Shown: piece by piece, positions 47,001-55,692 of the stretch
Position numbering within the stretch: position 1 is the stretch's first letter
Layout of the letters: each line of letters starts with the position of its first letter
Assembly: GCA_016716005.1 (NCBI GenBank)
Contig: JADJXE010000001.1
Span: 2,493,001 to 2,557,000 of the forward strand
Origin: Acidimicrobiales bacterium
Lineage (GTDB): Bacteria > Actinomycetota > Acidimicrobiia > Acidimicrobiales > JADJXE01
Length of the DNA stretch: 64,000 nt
Direction: 5' to 3'
Made by a program: the position numbers and the translations under genes
The notes under the pieces: model-generated
Database searches by the model: none
The model's input: the letters and a program-made list of their open reading frames with translations, nothing else
Told to the model about the DNA's origin: nothing

Positions 47001-48616
47001 TCGCCCTGCCGGTCGGCCTCCCGGGCGCGTTCACCGAGCCCGTCGAGCGCCCCCTCGACGACCTGCTGGCCCGGTTCGCGCGCACCCACGGGCCGTTCCG
47101 CGCGGCCGACGCCGCCCACCGGCTGGGTGCACCGCTGGAGCGGGTCGCGGCCTCGCTCGGGGCGCTCGAGTCCGAGGGGCGCCTGCTGCACGGCGAGTTC
47201 CGGCCGGGCGGCGCGGCCCGCGAGTGGTGCGACGCCGAGGTGCTCCGGGTGCTCCGACGCCGCTCCCTCGCGGCGCTGCGCCGCGAGGTCGAGCCGGTCG
47301 ATCCGGCCACGTACGCCCGCTTCCTCCCCGCCTGGCACGGCATCGGTGCGCGTCGTCGCGGCGTCGACGCGCTGGTCGACGCCCTGGCCCAGCTCCAAGG
47401 GGTGGCCGTGCCGGCGTCGTCGCTCGAGCTCGACCTGCTCCCGGCCCGGGTCGACGGCTACCGGCCGGCCGACCTGGACGCGCTGTGCGCCGCCGGCGAG
47501 GTGGTCTGGGTGGGCGCCGGCTCCCTGCCGGGCGACGACGGGCGGGTGCGGCTCGCGTTCCGCGACCAGGCTGCCCGCCTCCTCCCCCCTGCCCTTCCCC
47601 GCGACGAGCGGCCGTCGTCGCCGCTGCACGACGCGCTGCGGCATCGCCTGGCCGAGCGGGGCGCCTCGTTCTGGCCCGACCTGCTGGAGGCGGCGGCGGC
47701 CGCTGGTCATGCCCGCACCGACGGGGCCGACGTGCTGGAGGCGCTGTGGGACCTGGTGTGGGCGGGCGAGGTCACCAACGACACCCTCGGTCCGCTCCGC
47801 TCCCGCGTCGGGGGGTCGGGCCGGGCTCGGCGGCCCCGCCCGGCCGGGGCTCGACCCCGTCCCGGCCGCCTCACCCGCCTGGGCCCGCCGGCGGCGGCGG
47901 GCCGGTGGTCGTCGGTCGCGCCGCTGCTCGCGCCGGCGCCGTCGGCCACCGAGGCGCTGCACGCGCTCGCGCTGCAGCTGCTCGAGCGCCACGGCGTGGT
48001 CACCCGGGAGGCCGTTCTGGCCGAAGGCGTGAGCGGTGGGTTCGCGGCGGTGTACCCCGTGCTGCGGGCCCTCGAGGAGCGGGGCCAGGTGCGACGCGGC
48101 TACTTCGTGGCCGGGCAGGGCGCGGCCCAGTTCGCGCTGCCCGGCGCCGTCGACCGGCTCCGGTCGGCCCGCCGCAGCGCCGAGGCCGAGATCGCTGCGG
48201 GCGAGGGCGACGAGTCCGCCGGGGTCGGTGAGCCCGACCGGGGCGTCGACCTCCCCGGCTCGCCCGACGGCGTGCTGGTGCTGGCCGCGACCGACCCGGC
48301 CCAGCCCTTCGGTGCCGCCCTCCCGTGGCCGGCATCGCGCGGTCGGCCGACGCGCGCCGCGGGGGCCTTCGTGGTGCTGGTCGGCGGCGAGCCGGCGGTG
48401 CTCGTCGAGCGGGGCGGCCGCGGGCTGCTCACGTTCCCGGGCGCCGGGGCGGGCGCCTGGATCGATGGCCTGGTCCGGCTGGTGAAGCACGGTCGGGTCC
48501 GGAGCCTCGAGCTGCGACGGATCGACGGGGAGCCGGCCGCGACGTCGGGCTGGGCCGAGCCGCTGCGGGCGGCCGGGTTCGTCGAGGGCTACCGCGGCCT
48601 CACGTTCCGAAGCTGA
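44081..48616 (+). CDS. lhr: ATP-dependent helicase Lhr
   Basis: 1511 residues from GTG 44081. The SF2 core lies in the first ~450 residues: ILAPTGSGKTLAAFLWAIDRL (Walker A), VLYVSPLRALAVDVEKNL, LITTPESLYLLL, VIVDEIHALAPTKRGAHLALSLERL, IGLSATQRPLEEIARFL, TIVFVNARRLAERLAARLN, LVATSSLELGIDMGAVDLVVQVESPSSVASGLQRIGRAGHR. A winged-helix/beta-barrel Lhr core follows, then the long Lhr-CTD (~870-1511) as in mycobacterial Lhr. It is a 3'-to-5' DNA/RNA:DNA helicase in DNA damage response. The Nei2 gene follows by 12 bp, as in Mycobacterium (Rv3296-Rv3297). Confidence 0.95.
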   Translation: MALEPFSPAVRAWFEASFPEPTAAQAQGWPPIAAGAHTLILAPTGSGKTLAAFLWAIDRLVHEPTPERTRRTRVLYVSPLRALAVDVEKNLRAPLAGIRLAAERLGLPFTEPTVGLRTGDTPAEARRAMLRHPPDVLITTPESLYLLLTSQARDTLQGVHTVIVDEIHALAPTKRGAHLALSLERLEARCERPPQRIGLSATQRPLEEIARFLGGERAPGEPRPVAVVDAGVRKELDVEVCVAVDDMGELGTVSDELPSGPVAAGPARRSIWPSMHPRLLELVLAHRSTIVFVNARRLAERLAARLNELALETGAVAEGAPDLVRAHHGSLAREQRLAIEDQLKTGRLRGLVATSSLELGIDMGAVDLVVQVESPSSVASGLQRIGRAGHRVGEPSRGKVFPKHRGDLLQAAVVVDRMLDGWVEETRVPRNPLDVLAQQVVAATALDEWQVDDLLALVRRAAPFRDLTDDLFTSVLDLLAGRYPSDEFHELRPRVVWDRVAGVVRARDDARRLAVTSGGTIPDRGLFGVFLPDGTRVGELDEEMVYESRAGETFLLGASTWRISEITAERVVVTPAPGEPGKMPFWHGDGPGRPVELGRALGTFVRELRAVPRAEAEGRLSERHGLDARAVDNLLRYLDEQADATGVVPDDRTVVVERFRDEIGDWRVCVLTPFGARVHAPWALAIETRVRDRLGLEVETLWSDDGIVVRLPEAVDELPLDVLLPEPDELDELVVAVLPGTAVFSARFRECAARALLLPRRRPGRRTPLWQQRQRAADLLAVAARYPSFPILLETSREILQEVFDVPALRGLLRDVAARRVRVVQVETPRASPFASSLLFQWVAVYMYEGDAPLAERRAAALALDRELLAELLGAEELRELLDAEALAQLELELQHLTAERAARSADAVHDLLRRLGPLRLDEIEGRAAVAPGGAAGWVEQLLEQHRAITVRMAGEERLAAAEDAARLRDGLGVALPVGLPGAFTEPVERPLDDLLARFARTHGPFRAADAAHRLGAPLERVAASLGALESEGRLLHGEFRPGGAAREWCDAEVLRVLRRRSLAALRREVEPVDPATYARFLPAWHGIGARRRGVDALVDALAQLQGVAVPASSLELDLLPARVDGYRPADLDALCAAGEVVWVGAGSLPGDDGRVRLAFRDQAARLLPPALPRDERPSSPLHDALRHRLAERGASFWPDLLEAAAAAGHARTDGADVLEALWDLVWAGEVTNDTLGPLRSRVGGSGRARRPRPAGARPRPGRLTRLGPPAAAGRWSSVAPLLAPAPSATEALHALALQLLERHGVVTREAVLAEGVSGGFAAVYPVLRALEERGQVRRGYFVAGQGAAQFALPGAVDRLRSARRSAEAEIAAGEGDESAGVGEPDRGVDLPGSPDGVLVLAATDPAQPFGAALPWPASRGRPTRAAGAFVVLVGGEPAVLVERGGRGLLTFPGAGAGAWIDGLVRLVKHGRVRSLELRRIDGEPAATSGWAEPLRAAGFVEGYRGLTFRS

Positions 48617-48628
48617 CAGGCGGTCCCG

Positions 48629-49426
48629 GTGCCCGAGGGCGACACCGTCCACCACGTCGCCGACGTGCTGCGGGCCGTGCTGGCCGACAAGCCGCTCGTG
48701 CGGATCGAGGCGCCCCGCGTGGCCGGGCGCCTGCCCGTGGCCGGCACGGTCGTCGAGTCGGTGGACGCGCACGGCAAGCACCTGCTCGTCGGCCTGGGCG
48801 ACGGCTCCGTGCTGCGGGTGCACCTGCGGATGAGCGGCAGCTGGCACGTGTACCGCCCGGGAGAGCGGTGGCGCCGGCCGACCCGGTCGGCCCGCCTGGT
48901 GCTCGAGGTCGCCGACGCGGTGGCGGTCTGCTTCTCGGCCCCCGTGGTGGAGCTGCACCGCCCGCGGGGGTCGCCGGGCCGAGGGCTCGGCATCGAGCAC
49001 CTCGGGCCCGACCTGTGCGCCGCCGAGCCCGACCTCGACCGGGCCCTCGACCGGCTGGACTGCGACGGCGATCCCGGGCGGCGGGCTGCCGACGTGCTGG
49101 TCGACCAGCGCGTCGCGAGCGGGGTCGGGAACGTCTACGCGAGCGAGGTGCTGTGGGCGTGCGGGGTGCATCCCGGCACGCCCGTCGGCTCGCTCGACCG
49201 GCGCTCGCGGCGGCGCCTGTTCGAGACCGCGCACGTGCTGCTCCGCGCCAACCTCGGGGGCGGTCCCCGCGCCACGGTGCCCGGAGGGCTGGCGGTGTAC
49301 GGGCGGGCCGGGCGGCCCTGCCCGCGATGCGGGGCGCCGGTGCGCCGAGCGCGCCAGGGCGAGCAGGCCCGGAGCACGTACTGGTGCCCCGTCTGCCAGC
49401 CGGAGCCCGGGCCGGCCGGATCGTGA
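48629..49426 (+). CDS. Fpg/Nei family DNA glycosylase (Nei2-like)
   Basis: 265 residues from GTG 48629. The N-terminal MPEGDTVHHVADVLRAVL holds the catalytic Pro2 and Glu3. HGKHLLVGLGDGSVLRVHLRMSGSWHVY carries the conserved Lys. The H2TH region is DQRVASGVGNVYASEVLWACGVHPGTPVG and the zinc finger is CPRCGAPVRRARQGEQARSTYWCPVC. It removes oxidised pyrimidines and nicks by beta,delta-elimination. It is paired with lhr, a conserved actinobacterial arrangement. The stop overlaps the following GTG. Confidence 0.93.
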   Translation: MPEGDTVHHVADVLRAVLADKPLVRIEAPRVAGRLPVAGTVVESVDAHGKHLLVGLGDGSVLRVHLRMSGSWHVYRPGERWRRPTRSARLVLEVADAVAVCFSAPVVELHRPRGSPGRGLGIEHLGPDLCAAEPDLDRALDRLDCDGDPGRRAADVLVDQRVASGVGNVYASEVLWACGVHPGTPVGSLDRRSRRRLFETAHVLLRANLGGGPRATVPGGLAVYGRAGRPCPRCGAPVRRARQGEQARSTYWCPVCQPEPGPAGS

Positions 49427-49746
49427 CCCCGGGACGCGGTCCCGGCGTGTCGGGGTCGGGGTCGGGGTCGGGGTCGAGCCCGGCGTCGGGGTCGGGCCCG
49501 GCGGTGCCCCGTCGACCCCTGCCCCCGGAGCTGCGGCTGCCGCATCCGCAGCGGCTCCCGCCGAGGAGCCCCGGCTACGAGCGGATCCTCGCCGCCCACG
49601 AGGCGGCCCTGGATCGGGGCGACGACGGCTACCTCGACCCCCGAACCGGGCGGTCCGTGCTCACCGCGGCCTTCCTGTGGGACCGCGACCGGTGCTGCGA
49701 CACCGGGTGTCGCCACTGCCCCTACCTCCCCCGCCCCGAGGACTGA
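49423..49746 (+). CDS. DUF5522 family small Cys-rich protein
   Basis: 107 residues from GTG 49423 (GTGA overlap with the glycosylase stop). The N-terminus contains a GSGSGSGS low-complexity run caused by a TCGGGG repeat at ~49450-49480. The conserved part is PGYERILAAHEAALDRGDDGYLDPRTGRSVLTAAFLWDRDRCCDTGCRHCPYLPR, the DUF5522 pattern with a CC-x3-C-x2-C cluster that probably binds metal. Function unknown. The operon position suggests a link to the repair genes, though this may be incidental. Confidence 0.8.
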   Translation: MTPGRGPGVSGSGSGSGSSPASGSGPAVPRRPLPPELRLPHPQRLPPRSPGYERILAAHEAALDRGDDGYLDPRTGRSVLTAAFLWDRDRCCDTGCRHCPYLPRPED

Positions 49747-49765
49747 ACCGGATCGCAACACGCCC

Positions 49766-49795
49766 TTGACACGCGTGTAACTACACGGGTGTAAT
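49766..49795 (+). promoter_or_regulatory. nrdAB promoter with overlapping palindromic half-sites
   Basis: TTGACA (49766-49771) and TGTAAT (49790-49795) are separated by 18 bp, a good sigma-A type promoter and rare for its AT content in this window. Superimposed are alternating half-sites ACAC (49769), GTGTA (49775), TACAC (49782) and GTGTA (49789), forming palindromes with 2-bp centres. A regulator could bind two adjacent dimers across the spacer. The spacing does not match the 16-bp NrdR box. Confidence 0.6.
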
Positions 49796-49927
49796 ACCCC
49801 CACGTCTTGGGGGGCCGGGAGGCGTTCGCCCCCAGATGTTGTGGTTGCCCAGAGGTCGAACCGGGGGGAGAGCGTCGCTCCACCACCCGTCGGCCGACCG
49901 GGTCCGGGGAGCGAGGGAGGCACGGCA

Positions 49928-52336
49928 ATGGCGGTCACCGAGCACGCGTCGGCACGGGCGGTCGACGTCATCGACGTCATCGACGTCACCGACGAGCCCA
50001 TCACGCCGGTGCCCGGAAGCAGCATGCGGGTCCGCAAGCGTGACGGCTCGCTGGAGCCGGTCGACGTCAACAAGATCGTCCGGGCGGTGTCCCGCGGTGC
50101 CGACGGGCTCGCCGTCGACCCGCTCCGGGTCGCCACCCGAACCATCAGCGGCCTGTACGACGGCGCCAGCAGCGAAGAGCTCGACCAGCTCTCGATCCGC
50201 ACCGCGGCCGCCCTCATCGCCGAGGAGCCCGACTACTCGCGGCTCGCGGCCCGGATGCTCAACACCTGCATCGACAAGGAGGTCCGCAACCAGGACATCT
50301 ACTCGTTCAGCCAGTCGATCAAGCTGGGCCACGACCTCGGGCTGATCGGCGACGCCACCGCTCGGCTGGTGGCGGCCAACAGCCGCAAGCTGAACGACGC
50401 GGTCCTGCCCGACCGCTCCTGGCTCTTCGAGTTCTTCGGGCTGCGGACGGTCTACGACCGGTACCTGCTCCGCCACCCCGACACCCGCCAGGTGATCGAG
50501 ACGCCCCAGTACTTCTTCCTGCGGGTCGCGTGCGGGCTCTCCCGATCCGCCAACGAGGCCGTCGAGTTCTACCGGCTGATCTCCAGCCTCGACTACCTGC
50601 CCTCCAGCCCCACCCTGTTCAACTCGGGCACCACCCACAGCCAGATGTCGAGCTGCTACCTCCTCGACTCGCCCCTCGACGAGCTCGAGGCCATCTACCA
50701 CCGCTACACCGACGTGGCCCGGCTCTCCAAGCACGCCGGCGGGATCGGCCTGGCCTTCCACCGGGTGCGCAGCCGCGGGTCACTCATCAAGGGCACCAAC
50801 GGGCTCTCCAACGGCATCGTCCCCTGGCTCAAGACGCTCGACTCCTCGGTGGCGGCCGTGAACCAGGGCGGTCGCCGCAAGGGCGCGGCCTGCGTGTACC
50901 TCGAGACCTGGCACGCCGACATCGAGGAGTTCCTCGAGCTGCGCGACGGCACCGGTGACGAGGGCCGCCGGGCCCGCAACATCAACCTGGCCAACTGGGT
51001 GCCCGACCTGTTCATGGAGCGGGTCGAGCGCGACTGGGTGTGGTCGCTGTTCGACCCCAAGAAGGTGCCGCACCTCACCGACCTCTACGGCGAGGAGTTC
51101 GAGCGGGCCTACGTCGAGGCCGAGGAGGCCGGCCTGTTCGAGCGCCAGGTGCCGGCACGGGAGCTCTACGCCCGCATGATGCGCACCCTGGCCCAGACCG
51201 GCAACGGCTGGATGACCTTCAAGGACGCCAGCAACACCAAGTGCAACCAGACCGGCCGGCCCGGCAACGTGGTGCACCTGTCGAACCTGTGCACCGAGAT
51301 CCTCGAGGTCACCAGCCAGGGCGAGACGGCGGTGTGCAACCTCGGCTCGGTGAACCTCGGGCACTTCGTGACCGCCGGCGGGTTCGACTTCGAGCGTCTC
51401 GGCGAGGTCGTGCGCGTCGCGGTCCGCTACCTCGACCGGGTCATCGACATCAACTACTACCCGACCGACGAGGCCGCCGCCTCCAACGCCCGGTGGCGGC
51501 CCGTGGGCCTGGGCCTCATGGGCCTGCAGGACGTCCTGTTCCGCCTGCGCCTGCCCTTCGACAGCGACGAGGCCCGAGCCCTGTCGCTCCGGATCTCCGA
51601 GGAGATGTACTTCCACGCCCTGTGGGCGTCGACCGAGTTGGCCGAGGCCGACGGGCCCCATGCCGCCTTCGCCGAGACCCGGGCGGCCGCCGGTCGGCTG
51701 CAGTTCGACCTGTGGGGCGTCGAGCCCACCGATCCGGCCCGCTGGGCCGAGCTGCGGGGGAGGATCGCTGCCCATGGCCTGCGCAACTCGCTGCTCGTCG
51801 CCATCGCGCCCACCGCCACCATCGCCTCCATCGCCGGCTGCTTCGAGTGCATCGAGCCGCAGGTCTCCAACCTGTTCAAGCGGGAGACGCTCTCGGGCGA
51901 GTTCCTGCAGATCAACTGCTACCTGGTGCGCGACCTGCAGGCCCGGGGCCTCTGGACGGAGGCCGTGCGCAACGAGATCAAGAAGGCCGAGGGGTCCGTC
52001 CAGCACCTCGCCGACCTGCCCGACGACGTCCGCCTGCTCTACCGGACGGTGTGGGAGATCCCGCAGCGCTCGCTGATCGACATGGCCGCCGACCGGGGGG
52101 CCTTCATCGACCAGAGCCAGAGCCTGAACCTGTTCGTGGAGACCCCGTCCATCGGCAAGCTCTCCTCGATGTACGCGTACGCGTGGAAGAAGGGCCTCAA
52201 GACCACGTACTACCTGCGGTCCCGGCCGGCCACGCGCATCGCCCAGACCACCACGACCGCCGCCACCGCGTACACCGACGGCGAGGCGGTCGCCTGCTCC
52301 CTCGAGAACCCCGAGACCTGCGAGGCGTGCGACTGA
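49928..52336 (+). CDS. nrdA: ribonucleoside-diphosphate reductase, alpha subunit (class I)
   Basis: 802 residues from ATG 49928, with GGGAGG upstream. The N-terminal ATP-cone is MRVRKRDGSLEPVDVNKIVRAVSRG. The barrel keeps the catalytic set: SSCYLL (first redox Cys), NLCTEILE (Asn, thiyl Cys, Glu), AVCNLGSVNL (second redox Cys), the radical-relay Tyr pair in KTTYYLRSR, and the C-terminal shuttle Cys pair ETCEACD. It reduces NDPs to dNDPs with NrdB. The ATG of nrdB overlaps its stop by one base. The long 5' leader (about 130 bases after the promoter) shows no riboswitch I can recognise. Confidence 0.95.
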   Translation: MAVTEHASARAVDVIDVIDVTDEPITPVPGSSMRVRKRDGSLEPVDVNKIVRAVSRGADGLAVDPLRVATRTISGLYDGASSEELDQLSIRTAAALIAEEPDYSRLAARMLNTCIDKEVRNQDIYSFSQSIKLGHDLGLIGDATARLVAANSRKLNDAVLPDRSWLFEFFGLRTVYDRYLLRHPDTRQVIETPQYFFLRVACGLSRSANEAVEFYRLISSLDYLPSSPTLFNSGTTHSQMSSCYLLDSPLDELEAIYHRYTDVARLSKHAGGIGLAFHRVRSRGSLIKGTNGLSNGIVPWLKTLDSSVAAVNQGGRRKGAACVYLETWHADIEEFLELRDGTGDEGRRARNINLANWVPDLFMERVERDWVWSLFDPKKVPHLTDLYGEEFERAYVEAEEAGLFERQVPARELYARMMRTLAQTGNGWMTFKDASNTKCNQTGRPGNVVHLSNLCTEILEVTSQGETAVCNLGSVNLGHFVTAGGFDFERLGEVVRVAVRYLDRVIDINYYPTDEAAASNARWRPVGLGLMGLQDVLFRLRLPFDSDEARALSLRISEEMYFHALWASTELAEADGPHAAFAETRAAAGRLQFDLWGVEPTDPARWAELRGRIAAHGLRNSLLVAIAPTATIASIAGCFECIEPQVSNLFKRETLSGEFLQINCYLVRDLQARGLWTEAVRNEIKKAEGSVQHLADLPDDVRLLYRTVWEIPQRSLIDMAADRGAFIDQSQSLNLFVETPSIGKLSSMYAYAWKKGLKTTYYLRSRPATRIAQTTTTAATAYTDGEAVACSLENPETCEACD

Positions 52337-53451
52337 TGGCGCTGACCGACGCTCTTCGCGACACCGACCTCACCGCCACTGCGGGCTCGTCCGCCCCGGC
52401 CCCGGCCCCGGCCCCGACCCCGGGCGGCGCCGGCGATCCAGGCGGGCGGCGGGCCATCCTCGACCCGGGCCTCGACCTCACCCTGCGGCCCATGCGCTAC
52501 CCGGGCTTCTACGAGCGCTACCGCGACGCCATCCGCAACACGTGGACCGTCGAGGAGGTCGACTTCTCCGACGACATCGTCGACCTGCAGCGCAAGCTGC
52601 TGCCGGCCGAGCGCCACCTGGTGAACCGGCTCGTCGCCTTCTTCGCCACCGGCGACTCCATCGTCTCCAACAACCTGGTGCTCAACCTCTACAAGCACAT
52701 CAACGCCCCCGAGGCCCGGCTGTACCTGAGCCGGCAGCTCTTCGAGGAGGCGCTGCACGTGCAGTTCTACCTGACGCTGCTCGACACCTACATCCCCGAC
52801 CACGACGAGCGCCACGAGGCCTTCGCGGCCATCGAGAACGTCCCCGCGATCCGCGAGAAGGCCGAGTTCTGCTTCCGCTGGATCGACTCGGTGAACCACC
52901 TCGACCGCCTCGCCACCCGCGACGACCGCCGCCAGTTCCTGCTGAACCTCATCTGCTTCGCGGCCTGCATCGAGGGGCTGTTCTTCTACGCGGCCTTCGC
53001 CTACGTGTACTTCATGCGCTCCAAGGGCCTCCTCAACGGGCTGGCCTCCGGCACCAACTGGGTGTTCCGCGACGAGAGCGCCCACATGGGCTTCGCCTTC
53101 GAGGTGGTCGACACGGTGCGGCGCGAGGAGCCCGACCTGTTCGACGGGGAGCTGGCCGCCCAGGTCACCCGCATGCTCGAGGAGGCCGTCGACGTCGAGA
53201 CCCGCTTCGCCGAGGACCTGCTCGGCGAGGGCGTGCCGGGCCTGTCGACGGCCGACATGCGCCAGTACCTCGAGTTCGTCGCCGACCAGCGACTGGGCAA
53301 CCTGGGCATGGCCCGGCGCTTCGGCGCCAAGAACCCGTTCGCCTTCATGGAGCTGCAGGACGTGCAGGAGCTCACCAACTTCTTCGAGCGCACGGTCGCC
53401 GCCTACCAGATCGGCGTCACCGGCGAGGTGAGCTTCGACGAGGACTTCTAG
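52336..53451 (+). CDS. nrdB: ribonucleoside-diphosphate reductase, beta subunit (class I)
   Basis: 371 residues from ATG 52336. A disordered Ala/Pro N-terminus (to ~40) precedes the ferritin-like fold. Metal ligands: Asp in ATGDSIVSNN, EEALH (Glu, His), ACIEGLFFY (Glu) and RDESAHMGF (Glu, His). The radical Tyr is at His+4 (HVQFY), as in tyrosyl-radical class I enzymes, so a Phe-type (Ic) subunit is excluded. The C-terminal GEVSFDEDF is the peptide that docks on NrdA. Cotranscribed with nrdA. Confidence 0.95.
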   Translation: MALTDALRDTDLTATAGSSAPAPAPAPTPGGAGDPGGRRAILDPGLDLTLRPMRYPGFYERYRDAIRNTWTVEEVDFSDDIVDLQRKLLPAERHLVNRLVAFFATGDSIVSNNLVLNLYKHINAPEARLYLSRQLFEEALHVQFYLTLLDTYIPDHDERHEAFAAIENVPAIREKAEFCFRWIDSVNHLDRLATRDDRRQFLLNLICFAACIEGLFFYAAFAYVYFMRSKGLLNGLASGTNWVFRDESAHMGFAFEVVDTVRREEPDLFDGELAAQVTRMLEEAVDVETRFAEDLLGEGVPGLSTADMRQYLEFVADQRLGNLGMARRFGAKNPFAFMELQDVQELTNFFERTVAAYQIGVTGEVSFDEDF

Positions 53452-53513
53452 CGCCCGTCCGGTCGAGTCGCCGGCGGCCCGGTCGGCTCGGCGGCGCCTC
53501 TAGCATCGCCGCC

Positions 53514-54662
53514 ATGGAGCGCACGATCTTCGAGGCCGAGCACGAGCTGTTCCGCGAGTCGTTCCGGACGTTCGTGGAGAAGGAGGTCAGCCCGCACCAC
53601 CTCGAGTGGGAGCGGGCCGGCATCGCCGATCGCTCGCTGTTCCGAAGGGCGGGCGACGCCGGGTTCCTCTGCATGGAGGCGCCCGAGGCCTACGGCGGCG
53701 GCGGGGTGGCCGACTTCCGCTTCAACCAGATCATCTCCGAGGAGATCCAGCGGGCCGCGGTGGCCGGCTCGGGCCTGGGGCTCACCCTCCACAACGACAT
53801 CTGCCTGCCGTACTTCCTGAGCCTCGCCACCAACGAGCAGAAGGGGCGGTGGCTCCCCGGGATCGTGTCGGGCGAGCTGATCACCGCCATCGCGATGACG
53901 GAGCCGGGCATCGGCTCCGACCTGGCCTCGATGCGCACCACCGCGATCCGCGACGGCGACCGCTACGTGGTGAACGGCTCGAAGACCTTCATCACCAACG
54001 GCATCAACGCCGACCTGGTGATCACCGCGGCCAAGACGAACCCGGCCGAGCGCCACCAGGGCATGTCGCTGCTGGTGCTGGAGCGGGGCATGCCCGGCTT
54101 CGAGCGCGGGCGGAACCTGGAGAAGGTTGGCCTCCACGCCCAGGACACCGCCGAGCTCTTCTTCACCGACGTCGAGGTGCCGGCGGCGAACCTCCTCGGG
54201 GCGGAGGGGGCGGGCTTCGTGCACCTGGTCACCAACCTGCCCCAGGAGCGGCTCTCCATCGCCATCGCCGGCGTGGGCGCGGCCCAGGCCGCCCTCGAGT
54301 GGACGGTCGACTACTGCAGGGAGCGCACGGCCTTCGGCCAGCCCATCGGCAGCTTCCAGCACAACCGCTTCGTGCTGGCCGAGCTGCGCACGGAGATCGA
54401 GGTGGCCACCCACTACGTCGACCAGTGCGTGCTCGCGCTCAACGCCGGCCGGCTGTCGGCCGAGGACGCGGCCATGGCCAAGTGGTGGTGCACCGAGCTG
54501 CAGAAGCGCGTCGTCGACCGCTGCGTGCAGCTGCACGGCGGCTACGGGTACATGCTCGAGTACCCGATCGCCCGCGCGTACGCCGACGCCCGGGTCACCA
54601 CCATCTACGGCGGCACCACCGAGATCATGAAGGAGATCATCGGCCGCTCGATGGGGTTCTGA
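53514..54662 (+). CDS. acyl-CoA dehydrogenase
   Basis: 382 residues from ATG 53514. FAD and substrate blocks are all present: EEIQRAAVAGSGLGLTLHNDICLPYFLSLA, ITAIAMTEPGIGSDLASMRTTA, NGSKTFITNG, LPQERLSIAIAGVGAAQAALEWTVDYCRERTAFGQPIGSFQ, QLHGGYGYMLEYPIARAYADARVTTIYGGTTEIMKEIIGRSM. The catalytic base Glu is in GGTTEI. It forms the 2,3-enoyl-CoA and passes electrons to ETF. Chain-length specificity is unknown (long-chain/AcdA type resemblance). Confidence 0.92.
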   Translation: MERTIFEAEHELFRESFRTFVEKEVSPHHLEWERAGIADRSLFRRAGDAGFLCMEAPEAYGGGGVADFRFNQIISEEIQRAAVAGSGLGLTLHNDICLPYFLSLATNEQKGRWLPGIVSGELITAIAMTEPGIGSDLASMRTTAIRDGDRYVVNGSKTFITNGINADLVITAAKTNPAERHQGMSLLVLERGMPGFERGRNLEKVGLHAQDTAELFFTDVEVPAANLLGAEGAGFVHLVTNLPQERLSIAIAGVGAAQAALEWTVDYCRERTAFGQPIGSFQHNRFVLAELRTEIEVATHYVDQCVLALNAGRLSAEDAAMAKWWCTELQKRVVDRCVQLHGGYGYMLEYPIARAYADARVTTIYGGTTEIMKEIIGRSMGF

Positions 54663-54698
54663 GCGGCGCCGGGCGGCGCGACGTGCCAGCGTGGTCCG

Positions 54699-55571
54699 GT
54701 GGACCCGCTGCTGACGAAGCTGCAGCACCGCGACGGTGATCCGATCGTGGTGCTGGGCGCGCCGGCTGAGCTGCGGGCGCTGATCGGCCGGTGGGCCGAC
54801 GAGGCCCCGGTGGCCAACCGGCTCCGGCGCGGCGCGCCCTTCGTGCTCGCCTTCTGCCGGTCGAGCGCCGAGGCGGCCGACCGGGGCCCGAAGGCGGCGC
54901 GGGCGGTCGCCGACGACGGGGTGCTGTGGATGGCGTACCCGAAGAGGGCGTCGCGCCGGTACCGATCGGATCTCCGCCGTGACCGGGGCTGGCAGCCCCT
55001 GGCCGACCTCGGGTTCGAGGCGGTGCGCCAGGTGGCGATCGACGGGGACTGGTCGGCGCTGCGCTTCCGCAGGGCGGAGCCGATCTCGCGCCTCCCCCGT
55101 GATCCCGAGCGGCCGGCGGTGGCCGCCCGCCGCCACGGCCGCCGCCGCCTGGCCGTGGTCGCCGCCGTCGAGCCGGCGGTCGAGGCGTACCTCGACCGGC
55201 TGCCCGCCGATCGCCAGCCGTTGGTCCGTCGGGTGCACGAAGCCGTCCGCACGGCCGTGCCCGAGCTCCCCGTGGCGATGTGGAAGGGCATGATCGGCTA
55301 CGGCTCCCACCACCACCGGTACGCGTCGGGGAGGGAGGTCGACTGGTTCGTGATCGGGCTCGCCAACCGGAAGCGCTACGTGAGCCTCCAGCTCTGCGCC
55401 GTCGAGGGCGGCGCCCACCTGGCCGAGGCCAATGCCCACCGGCTCGGGAGGGTGTCGGTGGGTCGGAGCTGCGTGCGGTTCTCGACGCTCGAAGACATCG
55501 ACTTGGCGGTGGTGGCCGAGCTCGCACGGCGGGCCGCCGATCTCGTCGACGAGGGCGGGTTCGAGCCGTAG
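54699..55571 (+). CDS. DUF3052-like and DUF1801-like fusion protein
   Basis: 290 residues from GTG 54699. The first half (to ~135) resembles DUF3052-type proteins: LGAPAELRALIGRW, FVLAFCRSSAEAA and VLWMAYPKRASR, followed by GWQPLADLGFEAVRQVAIDGDWSALRFRRAE. The second half (~150-290) resembles DUF1801/YdhG: VEAYLDRLPADRQPLVRRVHEAVRTAVP, AMWKGMIGYGSHHHRY, FVIGLANRKRYVSLQLCAV and GRSCVRFSTLEDIDLAVVAEL. Neither domain has a defined reaction. The fusion is seen directly as one uninterrupted frame. Confidence 0.75.
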   Translation: MDPLLTKLQHRDGDPIVVLGAPAELRALIGRWADEAPVANRLRRGAPFVLAFCRSSAEAADRGPKAARAVADDGVLWMAYPKRASRRYRSDLRRDRGWQPLADLGFEAVRQVAIDGDWSALRFRRAEPISRLPRDPERPAVAARRHGRRRLAVVAAVEPAVEAYLDRLPADRQPLVRRVHEAVRTAVPELPVAMWKGMIGYGSHHHRYASGREVDWFVIGLANRKRYVSLQLCAVEGGAHLAEANAHRLGRVSVGRSCVRFSTLEDIDLAVVAELARRAADLVDEGGFEP

Positions 55572-55692
55572 CCGCGACGGGCGCGGCCATCCCGCTCGCA
55601 CCCGTCTGCGGGCGTGGCTGCATCATCATGGCGGGTGCACGGGAGCCGGCTCCGCCCGGCGGCCCGACGTTCGCCGAACCGGAGGTGCCGAC

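Noticed and set aside
44024..49234. Very long open frame antisense to lhr and nei2
   Set aside because: Its Gln/His/Gly/Arg-rich composition is the usual antisense shadow of GC-rich genes; lhr on the plus strand has all helicase motifs.
49766..49795. NrdR box at the nrdAB promoter
   Set aside because: The half-sites have 2-bp centres; the known NrdR box has ACAC and GTGT separated by about 8 bp.
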